A stretch of 64,000 bases of DNA. Source: Abelmoschus esculentus. Taxonomy: Eukaryota; Streptophyta; Magnoliopsida; Malvales; Malvaceae. The notes beneath the pieces are model-generated. The model searched no databases and was not told the DNA's origin. It saw nothing but the letters and a program-made list of their open reading frames with translations. Shown here in pieces: positions 35,901 through 46,662 of the stretch; position 1 is the stretch's first letter; every line of letters starts with the position of its first letter. Both the position numbers and the translations under genes were made by a program. The stretch spans positions 2,604,001 through 2,668,000 of the forward strand of contig JAUCBN010000042.1 in NCBI GenBank assembly GCA_035048815.1. The letters run 5' to 3'.

Positions 35901-38900
35901 AGGAAGCTTTGTGTAAATATAAATAAATTTAAAATTAAACAAATAAATAAATAAATTATCGAACGTTTGTAGATTTAAATGAATAAATAAAATATTTATA
36001 CAGATTCATTTATTTAATCAAACAAACATAAAATTTAGTTTATATTCATTTATTTATTTAATAAATAAATTTTTCGTAGACTGTTAACATATGATTCGTT
36101 GAAAGTTTAGTTAATTTACAACTTTAAAGGATATAAATGCATATTAGGAGGAAGAAAAAGATCATCTCTTTCTTTATAATTTAAAATCTATATAATTTTA
36201 TTTATATATATGATGCGTTGCTCAATTTGACTCGTTGCTCGTTAAACCCATTAAAAAATATATATTATTTTTAATTAAAAGTAAAATTTAATAATACCAT
36301 ACGATACTTAATATTAATATAAATTAACAAATTTAACCAAAAATATTAAAAGAGTATATAAAACATTTTTAAAGTCTAAATTCAAAAGTAACAATCCATA
36401 AATACACTAAACTAGCATATTAAAATTAAATTCATAATTCACACATTGATTATTATTATTTAGATTTATTTTTTGAATGAAATTATTTTAAAATAATTAG
36501 TAAAAAATATTTTAAAAAATTAATAAATTGTACATGAACTTATCGAGTTGAGCTAAACTTTGCTCAATTCAACTCGTTAAGGTATCGAGTCGAATTCGAA
36601 TCGATCTAATCCAAAACAAGTATTTATCAAATTTTGATCGAGTTGAATTCGAATAACTCACGAGCAGCTCAGTTCGTTAAGCATCCCTAATTCTGCGTGT
36701 TTTTACTATACTGTAATCAAATGTGAGAATAATATTAAATCTCTCCTAAATTAATGGACAAACTTTCGAATTTAACAGTTTTAATGAAAATTAAAAGTAT
36801 GTTTCATTTTGCCTCATCACAGAAAGAATAGAAAGAGACAGAAGAAAGGTTTACCTACTTGGTTTTACTTAAAAAAAGAGAAGCTTTACCTACTTAGTTT
36901 TATCTTGGTCTTAGTCTTTAGATATCAAAAGCAAGTGGTACATTCTAAATTCAATAATATTATAATAATAATAATAAAATGTGAACCACCTTGGTCCAGA
37001 TTTTAATATTATTTTTTAAAAAAATTATATATGAGTGGGATAGTTAAGGCCTAACCCACTGTCGCTTAAATACCTGAAATATGATTGGATTTGATGCTTT
37101 ATATTATTCCATTTAATATTGCTTTTTAAAAGAGTTTAATAAATGATTTTAATAAAAAATATACATATTGTCCAAATATTAAATAAATATTATATTGACT
37201 ATTTAAAATATTATTATATAAGAAGACTCTTTTGAAGCTAAAACAATATTAAAGTTGAAAACAAGGTTAGACAAATAGTTTTTTGAAGAAAAAAATGATG
37301 TTTTTGACAACTACTTTTCAATTTGAATATAAAATTTAAAAATTTAATTTTTATATGTAAAAAAGTATTTTTAGATTATTACAATTTTGGCTTCTATAAT
37401 CGTATTATATTGTATAGTACTTTAAAATTTATTAATATATTTTTTTTTAATTTTCTGAAAGAAAATAAGTTTCTTGAGACAAGGGTACAATTTTAATATT
37501 CATTTGTTATGTATTATTTTACTTTAAAAAGTTTCTTGACTCGATTAGGTTCGAAAAAAACTCGAACTCGACTCGAATTCTTAACGAGTCGAACCAAACT
37601 CAGATATATCAGGCTCGTTTAAAATTACTCAAGCTCGAACTCGACTCGAAATCTTAACGAGCCGAACCGAGCTTAACACTACTCGAGCTCGACTCGGCTC
37701 GTTTTTCACGTATCTTTTTTGAATGAGTTCAACTTTATCCCTACCGCAGCACAAATTTCTGATGGATCACCTTAGATTTTCTGTATCTATCTCTATTTGT
37801 ATTTTATTTATTTAATCTTGGAAAGTTTGTGCTTTGAATGTCAACTTCTCTGTGTCCAATTACAAGGGAAACTGCATGCAGATTTCAGGATTTGAATCAC
37901 TAATTTATTAGTCAGTCTAAATTAATTAAATGATTTGGATTTTATTCGCATAGTTTAATAGGACACAGGGAAAGCAATTTGCATGCTTTGTGTTGGAATC
38001 CCATGCTTTTTTTGGAAGAATAATCATATGAAATCTGGTTGGTGCTGAACAACTCAATCTGCAGTTTCATATATGTGTAGAGAGACAGCGCAGATGCTCG
38101 AATTTAAATAAGGAGTTGGCTGTTTGTTTAACAGGTAATTAGGGATTAAAATAGCAATGAATTATATGATTGGAGGTAGGGACTTAAGGGTTAGGTTAGG
38201 AACTTAAAGATTTGATAATCTTTAGTTATTTGGGAATCTAATGACCAGTAAAACATACTAGATTTGAATCTTTCATACTTCTCATAATATATAGGGGAAT
38301 CTTTATTATATAATTTTTTAATATTATTCATATGGTGATGGTATAGGTTTAAGTGGATTATAGGGAACCGATAATTTGGATTTGGTTTTAGTTCGGGTTT
38401 ATGATAATTTAGATCAAATTGATATCAGGTCAATAAAAAAGTAATCAGATTTTAGTTCGGGTTTATGGTAACTTAGATCTTTAAATTGAGTTAAATATGA
38501 GTCGAATTGAAATATATGTAAAATATTTGATATAATTTTGTAAAAAAATATTTTTATGCGTTAAAAAATTATAATAATTTAAGATCCATTGATTGACCTA
38601 ATGGTTAAGGACGTTTCATGTTACCTCGTCTGAGTCAAATTTGCCATCTTTATTGTGAATCATAACTCTGGGCAAAATTTATAGATTCTCGTTCCATTAC
38701 TCCAAGAATACATATTGGGCTGCCCATCGCATCTTTAAACATAAGCCAATTTCGCAAACAACCCGAATGACCAATCGGCCGGGCTCGATAAAATTTGTGT
38801 ATAAATTTTATACTAAAAACAGAAATAAAAATGGGTAAATAATTCCTTTACATCAGGGGGAATCCAAAGTTTCCATTATTCAAGTATAATAAGCCCAGTG

Positions 38901-39040
38901 CCGATGCCAGGACAACCAACAAGACAGTAAAACCAAAGTACAAACAAAGAGTACAAAAGAAAATCACATGGTTACATATTTCACATACATGAACAGAGCT
39001 TGATTAATCAACATGGTCCATAATTAAAGAAACAACACTC
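29940..39040. other. 9-kb AT-rich intergenic region between CYP78A and TAC1-like genes
   Basis: No coding exon was recognised; open frames are short and AT-driven. Recognisable items: a fold-back element with a telomere-like core at about 31500-32262; a short GC-richer patch at 31230-31390; CTCGAACTCGACTCG-type dispersed repeat sequence at 36540-36690 and 37540-37720; and weak tRNA-like A/B-box phrases near 32930-33060 and 38585-38660. In Arabidopsis a cytochrome b5 gene lies in this interval (from memory); none is seen here. Confidence 0.5.
31500..32262. mobile_element. fold-back (MITE-like) element with telomere-like core
   Basis: The left arm (ATCGTTAAAAATAATACCG, then CATTATTAAATTAAT, from about 31502) matches the reverse complement of the right arm (ATTAATTTAATAATATTTAA then CGGTATTTATCG, ending about 32258). 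Between the arms, CCCTAAA-type phrases fill 31680-31870 and TTTAGGG-type phrases fill 31900-32080, so the core is itself a loose palindrome. There is no coding capacity. Exact ends are uncertain because of the AT-richness. Confidence 0.6.
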
Positions 39041-39386
39041 GGTAACACATTGATTAGGTCATCACTCAAAGCTCAAGCTAGACCAGCATCTGCAGCAACA
39101 ATACAGTCAAATGTCAGAAATTTAGATTTTAAGGTGCATACTGTCGGTAACCAACGAAATAGAGTTCAGATTATAGGATGGACGGTTGCTGATCCTTTAC
39201 TATACATGGATAATGGGAAATCGATCCCACCCATTTCATTGCCAGACAGAACAGTTCGGTGAGGATATATTGTTGTCATGGTGACAGAAAACAAGACTAC
39301 GTTGGTAGGACAACAGTGTTGTGTTATTTTTCTTGTTGGTTTTATACATTTGTTGTGTTGTTTTTGAACAAGGGTTAGAATTATTA

Positions 39387-40759
39387 TCAGTATATATCCA
39401 TTGGGGTATGACAGTGAGGACAGGTTCGGCTTCTCTTTTCTTGACCTAACCATGCAACGACGGAGTACGTACAACAAGAACCGGCACAACAAGAAAAAGG
39501 AATGTAAAGACGAGACAAAGAACCAGTTGCTGTTAGGACATCGACATTACTGTTGTTTTTCTTGTTTTTTACTGTCGTGGTAGCAGAACCAGAAAATTTA
39601 GATCGTGGTGTCGATATTCTTATAAAGTGGTGTAAAATTTGTACCTGGGATTGGACAGATTCGGCGGCTTGGCGTGTCTTTTTAGCGAGAGCATCCATTA
39701 CGTTGGCCTTGCAATTCCCCTCCAATTTTTTCCCCTTGCCTTGGAGCTCTGGATGGATCTTCCTTTTCAACATTCTCCTCACCATCTAATCAAACCAATA
39801 GAATTTGTTCAACACACTAAATTTTGATCAAATTTTCCTGCTTTGTTTTGTAAGGAAAGAAATGGTGGGTGATTATTGAGAAATTGAAAGGGGGAAGAGA
39901 ATTTATATACTCACTTGGTGTAGCATTTTGATGGGACTCGAATCTTGTCCAACTTGAGGGATGAGTTTCTTGGCAAAAGAACGTCCATTTTTGGTACGAA
40001 CAGGTGGCTTTTTGCATGAATTCGAGTCCAATTCCAGAGGGCAGGGATTCTTTTTAGTGTCAGACTCCTCGGAGAAGAGGTCGGCCAGTGTAGTTCTTCT
40101 CCTCAGCTCTCCGGAATTGCCCTCAGTGGCCTCAAACTCGAGCTTAATTTCGTGAACAGTAGATCCACAGATCCCATCAACCATCATCATCACATCGGTT
40201 TCTACGTACGTTGCGTGCTCAACACCCTCCAAACCATGCTCGAAAGCACTCAACTTCAGTTGGTTCACTTCTTCATCACCATCATTCTCAGCATCTTCGG
40301 TATCGTTATTTTCGACATATCGTTCTTCATCGTTGTCGTTTTTTTGAGCGAACGTTTTTAAAGGACTGAAACCGAAAGTTCCGATTGTTAAGATGCCATC
40401 TTGCCAACCATCCAGCATGTCGGGAAGTGCAACATGTTGGAGTAAAGCTTTGGCGTCGGAATCGATTGCAATCGAATCAGTCTTCGTAACATTTCCAGCA
40501 ACCCCATCTGCAGAAAAAAACGCAAGGTTTTCATCAAAGAATACATTGTAATGGTCTCTATTGCTATGGAAATAAGTTGGAAAATATTATCAAACCTTTG
40601 AGTACGTTATGATGGAACCTCTTTTGCACCCAGTTGAAGAACTGTCAAACCAACATTAAACACGAAAACCCAGTTTCTATTCATTAGAAGGGGGAGATGA
40701 AAGTTTTCTTGGAAAAATTGTAGAAACAAATATATGGGTATGTTGTAGTTTACCTTCAT
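39387..40759 (-). CDS. TAC1: IGT-family branch-angle protein, TAC1-like
   Basis: Member of the plant-specific IGT (LAZY/TAC) family that sets branch and tiller angle; TAC1 promotes outward growth. Predicted exons: 40759-40754 (codes only Met-Lys), 40641-40596, 40507-39915 and 39785-39387, all GT-AG with matching phases, 347 residues. The tiny first exon and 46-bp second exon are the family hallmark and give MKFFNWVQKRFHHN, the conserved IGT N-terminus. The eponymous motif is in GILTIGTFGF (IGT at residues 59-61). An acidic stretch (DNDEERYVENNDTEDAEN) follows, then basic regions around RRMLKRKIHPEL. No C-terminal LxLxL EAR motif is seen, which is what separates TAC1 from LAZY1. The last exon's end (Cys-rich, TAG at 39387) is less certain; introns in the 3' UTR are known in TAC1 genes, and an acceptor-like CTGCAG lies at 39090-39095. 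Confidence 0.85.
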
Positions 40760-40851
40760 TTTCTCAGCCAAGCGGATGTAGTGAGGGGGAGAGGCCTGGT
40801 GGAATGTTTTTATGATCGAAGCGGAAGCATTCAAGAAAGGGCAACGAAGGA

Positions 40852-41056
40852 GAAATTATATCATAAAATTTTTTATTACGTCATTCGTGGTCTTAATTAA
40901 TCAGATTCATCCATCTTATTTTATTTAAGGTGAATCATCACCTCTTTCCTATTTGTAATAGATGGGTGGTAGTTATCAATAGTTACTTAAAAATAAATGT
41001 ACCTGATTGCATGAACTATAAATGACATGATAAACAAGATACATAATATAATCTCT
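40852..41056. mobile_element. MITE, degenerate copy C, next to TAC1 start
   Basis: Follows the same internal order as the copy at 41882-42082: TTACGTCATTCGTGGTC, TTAATTAATCAG, TCATCACCTCTTTCCTA, GATGGGTGGTAGTTAT, AAATGACATGATAAACAAG, then TAATATAATCTCTC. The outer terminal repeats have decayed. Its near end is about 95 bp from the ATG of the TAC1-like gene, so it lies within the promoter or 5' leader. Confidence 0.7.
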
Positions 41057-41125
41057 CGTAATAGACGGGTACGAGAGTTAGAGGCGCCACCGGGCAAAAA
41101 AGGAGCGGAGAGTAGAGATTAGAAA

Positions 41126-41848
41126 AAATTATTACATTAACCCTTTCCACCACCTAAGATATGGTCTCAACCAATTAAATTAAGACACATAATATATTTT
41201 TTCCATATAAAATTTACACATAAGCATTGACCAAATCATCTAATTTAATGTTTATGATTTAAAAAAGGAAAAATATATTATCAAAGATTTTTTGTGTCAT
41301 CTTTCTCTTTATTCTTTAAAATTTTCCTAATTAATTTTTTATATATATTTGAGGTTTAGGATTTAGAGTTTAGGGTTTAGGGTTAGAGATTAGTGGTTTA
41401 TGGTTTAGTGGTTTATGGTTTAGTGGTTTAGGTTTAGGGTTTAGGGTTAGAGTTAGGGTTTAGGGTAATGTGTTTAGGTTAGGGGTTAGGGTTTAGGGTT
41501 TAGGGTTTGGGGTTAAGGTTAGGGTTTGGGGTTAAGGTTAGGGTTTAGAGTTAGGGTTTATAGTTTAGAGTTAGGGTTAAGGATTAGGGTTTAGGGTTAG
41601 GGTTTAGAGTTTAAGATTTAGGGTTAGGGATTAGAAAAAATTAATTAAAAAATTGAACAATAAAGAGGAAGACAACATAAAAAAATCTTTGGTAATATTT
41701 TTTTTTTATTTTTAAATCAAATGCATTAGAGTGGATGATTTGGATGATGCTTATGTATAAATATGATATGGAAAAAATATATTATTTATCTTATTTTAAT
41801 TGGTTGAGACTATATCCTAGGTGGTGGAAAGGGTTCATGTAATAATTT
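41126..41848. mobile_element. fold-back element with (TTTAGGG)-like core
   Basis: The left arm starts AAATTATTACATTAACCCTT and continues CCACCACCTAAGATATGG; the right arm reads CCTAGGTGGTGGAAAGGGTT and ends ATGTAATAATTT. The inverted repeats continue inward through AATATATTTTTTCCATAT / GATATGGAAAAAATATATT and GATTTTTTGTGTCATC / GACAACATAAAAAAATC to about 230 bp per arm. The core (about 41350-41635) is a run of TTTAGGG, GGTTTAGGGTT and variants, mostly on one strand. There is no coding capacity. Confidence 0.8.
41350..41635 (+). repeat. interstitial telomere-like repeat array
   Basis: Some 285 bp dominated by TTTAGGG, GTTAGGG and TTTATGG units of irregular spacing, with the plant telomere unit TTTAGGG read on the plus strand. 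It lies wholly inside the fold-back element rather than at a chromosome end or simple fusion point. Confidence 0.8.
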
Positions 41849-41881
41849 CTCAGAAATTAGGGCATGCCTTGAGGGGGAAAA

Positions 41882-42082
41882 ATTATTAGGCGAACCCTGT
41901 TCACCACGTTATTCATGGTCCTAATTAATCAGGATCGTTGATCGTAATTTTTTTCCAAGTTTATCATCGCCTCTTTCCTACATGGACTTAGTGGATGGTA
42001 GTTATTAGGTGGTTATTTAAAGATCAACGGTCCTAATTGCTTGGACTATGGATGGCATGGTGAACAGGGTTCACCTAATAAT
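41882..42082. mobile_element. MITE, copy B of ~200-bp family (best preserved)
   Basis: The terminal inverted repeats start ATTATTAGGCGAACCCTGTT on the left and end TTCACCTAATAAT on the right, matching over about 25 bp with one mismatch; further inverted pairing (GATCGTTGATCG / GATCAACGGTCC) follows. The unit is 201 bp with no coding capacity. It belongs to the same family as the copies at 22282-22481 and 40852-41056. Confidence 0.85.
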
Positions 42083-45000
42083 CTCTCCTTGAGCGGAGCA
42101 TGACATGTTAGTATAGTCTACGTGTGTTGGGTCTATCCGGATTGATTTATTTTCTACTAAACCTAATTCTCCTAAAATCTCCTACTGTCACAAATTTATT
42201 TCTTCTTCTTCTTTGAGTGCCGGCGGTGGCACCAATCTTAATATTGGTCGTCGTCTGTCGGACTCTTTCGTTTTCGTTTTTTATTAATAAATAATTCTGC
42301 TCTTGTGACACGATCTACTCTACCTTTTGGTACGTTTCTTCTGTCGTTTGGCATGTTTTTTCTTTTGTTTTATTTTTAAAGGTTGGATCTAACGACGCCA
42401 CGACTAATCAAGATGACGCTTATTTGTTATCACGATGATCTTCCTTGCTTTGGACCCTCAGATTGAATATGGATACGCGGTTTGCACTCGTGGATAGTTT
42501 ACCGCGACGCTCTGTTCTGATCTGCGTTTCTCAGTGATCTTCATAGATTAATCCCCTTTTGGTTCGTTTACTGATGTAATCAGATTTGTTCGTATCTATC
42601 TTTTCGATCGAATCTTTGGATAAGTTTTAAACTTTTTCATGTATGGTCCTTGTCTTAAAATATTTTATTAAAAAAAATAAATATTCTTTAAAAATTTAAG
42701 TTCGAATAATTTATCCGAAAAATAATTTCCATTTTTCCTCCCCTCCAGAATCATTTGCCTTATTATCATACGTCGTCAATCCATGTACCGCTTCAAGGAT
42801 GAATGAGGACCAACATAACATATCTAACGCACACACCGGAGGATGCACCCTTTAAATAGGGTGGGCAAGGGTCGTCCTGAACTTTTTCAAAGTTCGTATA
42901 TATATTTACCTTTAATTTTTATAAATTGATCCTTAAATTTTTATAATATTTAAGCTTTGTGCCCATCCTAAGATTTCGAAATTTCATATGTGCCCACACT
43001 CAAATGATTTTTTGAATCCGCCACCGAACGCACATGCACTCCAAGTCTGAAAGACCCACTTTACAGATTAGGGCAAATCTAGTGGATCAAACATTCATTC
43101 CATCCCCTCGTTTTTTTTTTCTTACAGAATTTAGAAGAGATCCACAAGTACATATTCCAACACAAAACGAACACTGTTTTATTCTAGGACAGCATTATCT
43201 TGTCCACCATGAAATTATACAATAATACTATTCCACCATGGTCTGCTCATAATTCAACCACCAACCATGCCAGAAAAGGATAACAAAATGAAAACGATAG
43301 CAATCTTCTTTGTGTTTTCGTCGACATTCGAGTTCGTCCTGCACGACATGAATATAATGGCAACTCTAGGACCCTAGGATCCAATGTATAGTTACTATCG
43401 GGGCTTAGTCGATTTCGTTTTTGTGTTTAGTCACGTGGGCTGGTCACTTGGTAGGTTCACGAACTGGTATTGATTCAGTTTTGTTCTTTTCTTTCTCCTG
43501 GAACAACCCTGTCCTTCATCTTGTTCGAATGATTCGTTGAACCTTGAAATCCACATGATGTCGGCCATTGGTGATGAATCATAGTGCAGCAATCTTTGTC
43601 GAGTTCGCTAATAATTCATATTTCCAGATATTTTAATATGTATCAAGGAAGTTTGATATGGGTGTTGATGGTTGAGTTGAATAAATCATACTTAATTATA
43701 AATATATAAGTTCTTGGGAAATTTATGCACAAATTTATCGGGAGACAAAGCTACTACTAATCCATAGTTAGGGGTGAGAATTCAATCGAGTCGAGTTAAA
43801 AAGTTTTTAATTGACAAATAATATGTTATATGACTCAAACTTTATTTGAAATGTTATCGATCTAAGTTATTGAGTTTATGTATAAATTTAATTATAATTA
43901 TTTATAATGTTACATTGGATTGATTTTAATTTAAACGATTTTTTAAATATATATATATTTTAATTTTACAATTTAACTCATCAACTTTGTATATTTTTTA
44001 ATTTCTCTAATTCCTCCTTCGTTTAAGTCCATTTTTTTACCAATTTTAAAACACATGTTACATTACCACTGTACAATATCTATATAATTTTAATTCATAT
44101 TTTAAAAAATAATTCTTTTTGTAATTTAGGCTTTTAAGTTTGCATTAGATTCAATATGGTCCTTCGACCCAGTCGATGGTTACAATGCTTCGACACAATA
44201 ATGGTATAGGAGATTTGATTTAAATTTGGTCAAAATGAACATAAAATGAAAGAGAAATTAAAAAACCGAAGAAATCATACAAAGTTGAGAGACTAACTTG
44301 AGTGCAAATCATTTGCTCTTTTTCCATGTCTCCATTTATGCCCCGCTTCAAATTAGAGGGTTTATGGTTTATGGTTTAAGGTTCTACGTTAGAGGTTTTG
44401 GTTAGGATTTAAGAAATTAGGGGTATGATATATTTTTTAGAGTGTAGGGTTTAGGATTTAGAATATAAAAAATAAGGGTTTAAGGTTTAAAATTGAAATT
44501 TTTAAAAAAAATCAAAGGAGGCATGGAGAAGGGCCTGGGGATTTTTGTTTGACTAACTTACAACAAGATAAATTTCATTTAAAAAAATATAAAATTAAAC
44601 TGAATATGTATTTTAAAGTGGTTTACGAACATGTGATTAAAACATAATAAAAATAATTTTAAAATAAAATAAGAATTAAAAAAAATAAAAACTAAATCAC
44701 AAAAAAATTGAATTTTTCAAATCGAAAAAACTCGAACTTAAAACGAAGTCCACTAAACCTCTCAATTACGAAGGTCAGATTTTGTCAAATTAAAATGAAG
44801 GGTTATCTTCTCCATTTATGTAAAGAATGAAATTATCAATTAAAAAACTATTTAACATATAATTATTATAGATAACCGTTGATTACAAATTTTAAAACAA
44901 ACTTTATGAGCAAACTTAAAATTAAAATATTTGGGCTCAATTCAATATACAGAAAGTCTTAGATATTTGAATAGATTTTCAAGACCAATCTAAAACTAGT

Positions 45001-45760
45001 TCTAAAAATAGTTGTTGGTCTTAAGAGTTCACCTTGGGCCATATAGTTAAGATCCTATTACGAGTGAAGTGTTTTTAATGTTTAAAACATGGTTTAATTA
45101 CTAAGTTTAAACTTTAAAAATTTAATTTTTATTTTTTTAAAAATTTATAAAAATAAACCTTTTAAATTTCAAACTAGATATTTAATCACTAAAATTAAAA
45201 GAGATGTAAATTAAATTTGATATTATATATTATACGATAGATGTTGATAATAAATTTTAAAGTTAACATTAAGACCGCAACAGAAATCAAACTTAAAATA
45301 AAAGGTATTTGGTCTCAAGCGAGACAGCTCAATATACATAAAGTCTTGTTTTGTTTTTGGTTGTGTTTGAAAATCTTAGTTCGATTTTAAATCATGGTTT
45401 TATAAAAAACTAAAAAATAAGCTTCTCCAGACCTAAGGTTTGAAAAGCTCTTTCGAGAAAAAAAAATTACACTCAAAAGTTTCTCCCTATTTTTAGTGTT
45501 TTTGATTGCTTTTAATAAAAATACTTAAAAAGTGTTTCTTGGTTGCCGAAAGCATCCCCAAACACACCTTAAGTTAAAGTTTTTCTAGTTAAAGAAAACA
45601 ATTTACAATTATATACATAATAAAGTTTTATTTGATAAAAACTATTTATCGAATATGCGATAAATTAGTATTAGATCAACAATAAAATTTAAGTTCTGTC
45701 TGGTTATAAAAAATATTTTATGTTTTAATTTTTTATTTTCATTTTTTTGACCCAACTATT
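42083..45760. other. intergenic region upstream of THO1-like gene
   Basis: The segment 42130-42640 is GC-richer with no recognised gene. A repeat fragment (GGGTGGGCAAGGGTCG to GAATCCGCCACC) lies at 42858-43030. 43200-43640 is again GC-richer and unidentified. A copy of the dispersed TTTAGGG-phrase repeat lies at 44345-44545. The rest is AT-rich. Confidence 0.45.
44345..44545. repeat. dispersed ~200-bp repeat, copy 2
   Basis: GGGTTTATGGTTTATGGTTT, GTGTAGGGTTTAGGATTTAG, AAAAAATAAGGG, GGTTTAAAATTG and GGAGGCATGGAGAAGG occur in the same order as in the copies at 26650 and 61055. Confidence 0.55.
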
Positions 45761-45890
45761 TTATTCATTCTAACGGTAATCTAACCGTTGAAAGGGATAT
45801 TTTTGTTTCTAATTCTTTCATCGACGAATGTTTCCTCCCTCTTGTTCATTCTAACGGTAATCTGCTTTGTTCAAAAAAAAAATAATAATG

Positions 45891-46021
45891 ACGGTAATCT
45901 GCTGGCTTCTTGGTAGCAAATAACGGTAATCTGCTGGCTTCTTGGGTAGCAAATAACGGTAATCTGCTGGCTTCTTGGGTAGCAAATAACGGTAATCTGC
46001 TGGCTTCTTGGGTAGCAAATA
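45891..46021. repeat. 33-bp minisatellite, four copies
   Basis: Units at 45891-45922 (one G short), 45923-45955, 45956-45988 and 45989-46021; the last three appear identical. Each begins ACGGTAATCTGCTGGC. Shorter matches to the unit start (TAACGGTAATCT) occur just upstream at 45772 and 45853. The array ends about 100 bp before the probable leader of the THO1-like gene. Confidence 0.9.
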
Positions 46022-46563
46022 GTATTCAAACCAATTCATATTATCAGGATTCTTGATTTTATTTATCATAATATCGTTTTTAAAATTTAAATTTAAAACA
46101 GCGTAAAAACTAATCAACTATGTTTGCGTTTATATATATGGAAGTTGTGAGTCTAGTTTACCCACAATCAGATCCCAATTCACAGAAACCCAGCCCTCGA
46201 CCGCCTCCACCTCCGTCACGCTTACATCCGGAGCTTAAATTCACAAAATCAACACCATATTCTTTATACAACCGAGTCTTCTTCTTGATGGTAAGCGTAA
46301 CCCTAATTTCTGCATTTTTTTACAGAAAGATTGTCTTCACCCTTTTTGATTATTTTTCTAGTTTTGCAACTGAGATTTATTATTAATTTTCTAGGAGGCA
46401 TTTAGGAAAGCTATATTGCAGGATGCTCCCCCGAAACATTTGCTCTTAAGACGGTTCAAGAGGTCATAAAACCTCAGGTATTTTTTCTTTGAATTATAGC
46501 ATTGTTTATAAATCTTTAATATTTAATGAACTTTTCTTTTTTAACTTTTGTTTATGCCGCTTC

Positions 46564-46662
46564 CTCTGTACGAATCTTTTTTTCTTTCTTGAATTTCTCT
46601 GTACGGATCTTTTTTTTTTCCTGGAATTTCTCTGTACAAATCTTCCTTGCGATTCTTTGGCA
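46564..46662 (+). repeat. 33-bp tandem repeat, three copies, in THO1-like intron
   Basis: CTCTGTACGAATCTTTTT-type units start at 46564, 46597 and 46630, spaced 33 bp, with small differences in the T-run and central bases. Confidence 0.75.

Noticed and set aside
38585..38660. box A-like phrase CTAATGGTTAAGG, considered as a tRNA or SINE head
   Set aside because: No box B and no fold; too little to call.
41350..41635. TTTAGGG array taken as a chromosome end or fusion point
   Set aside because: It is enclosed by inverted arms and flanked on both sides by ordinary gene-bearing DNA.
45851..46117. 88-codon minus-strand frame with LLPKKPADYR repeats
   Set aside because: It is only the translation of the 33-bp minisatellite; no flanking protein domain.
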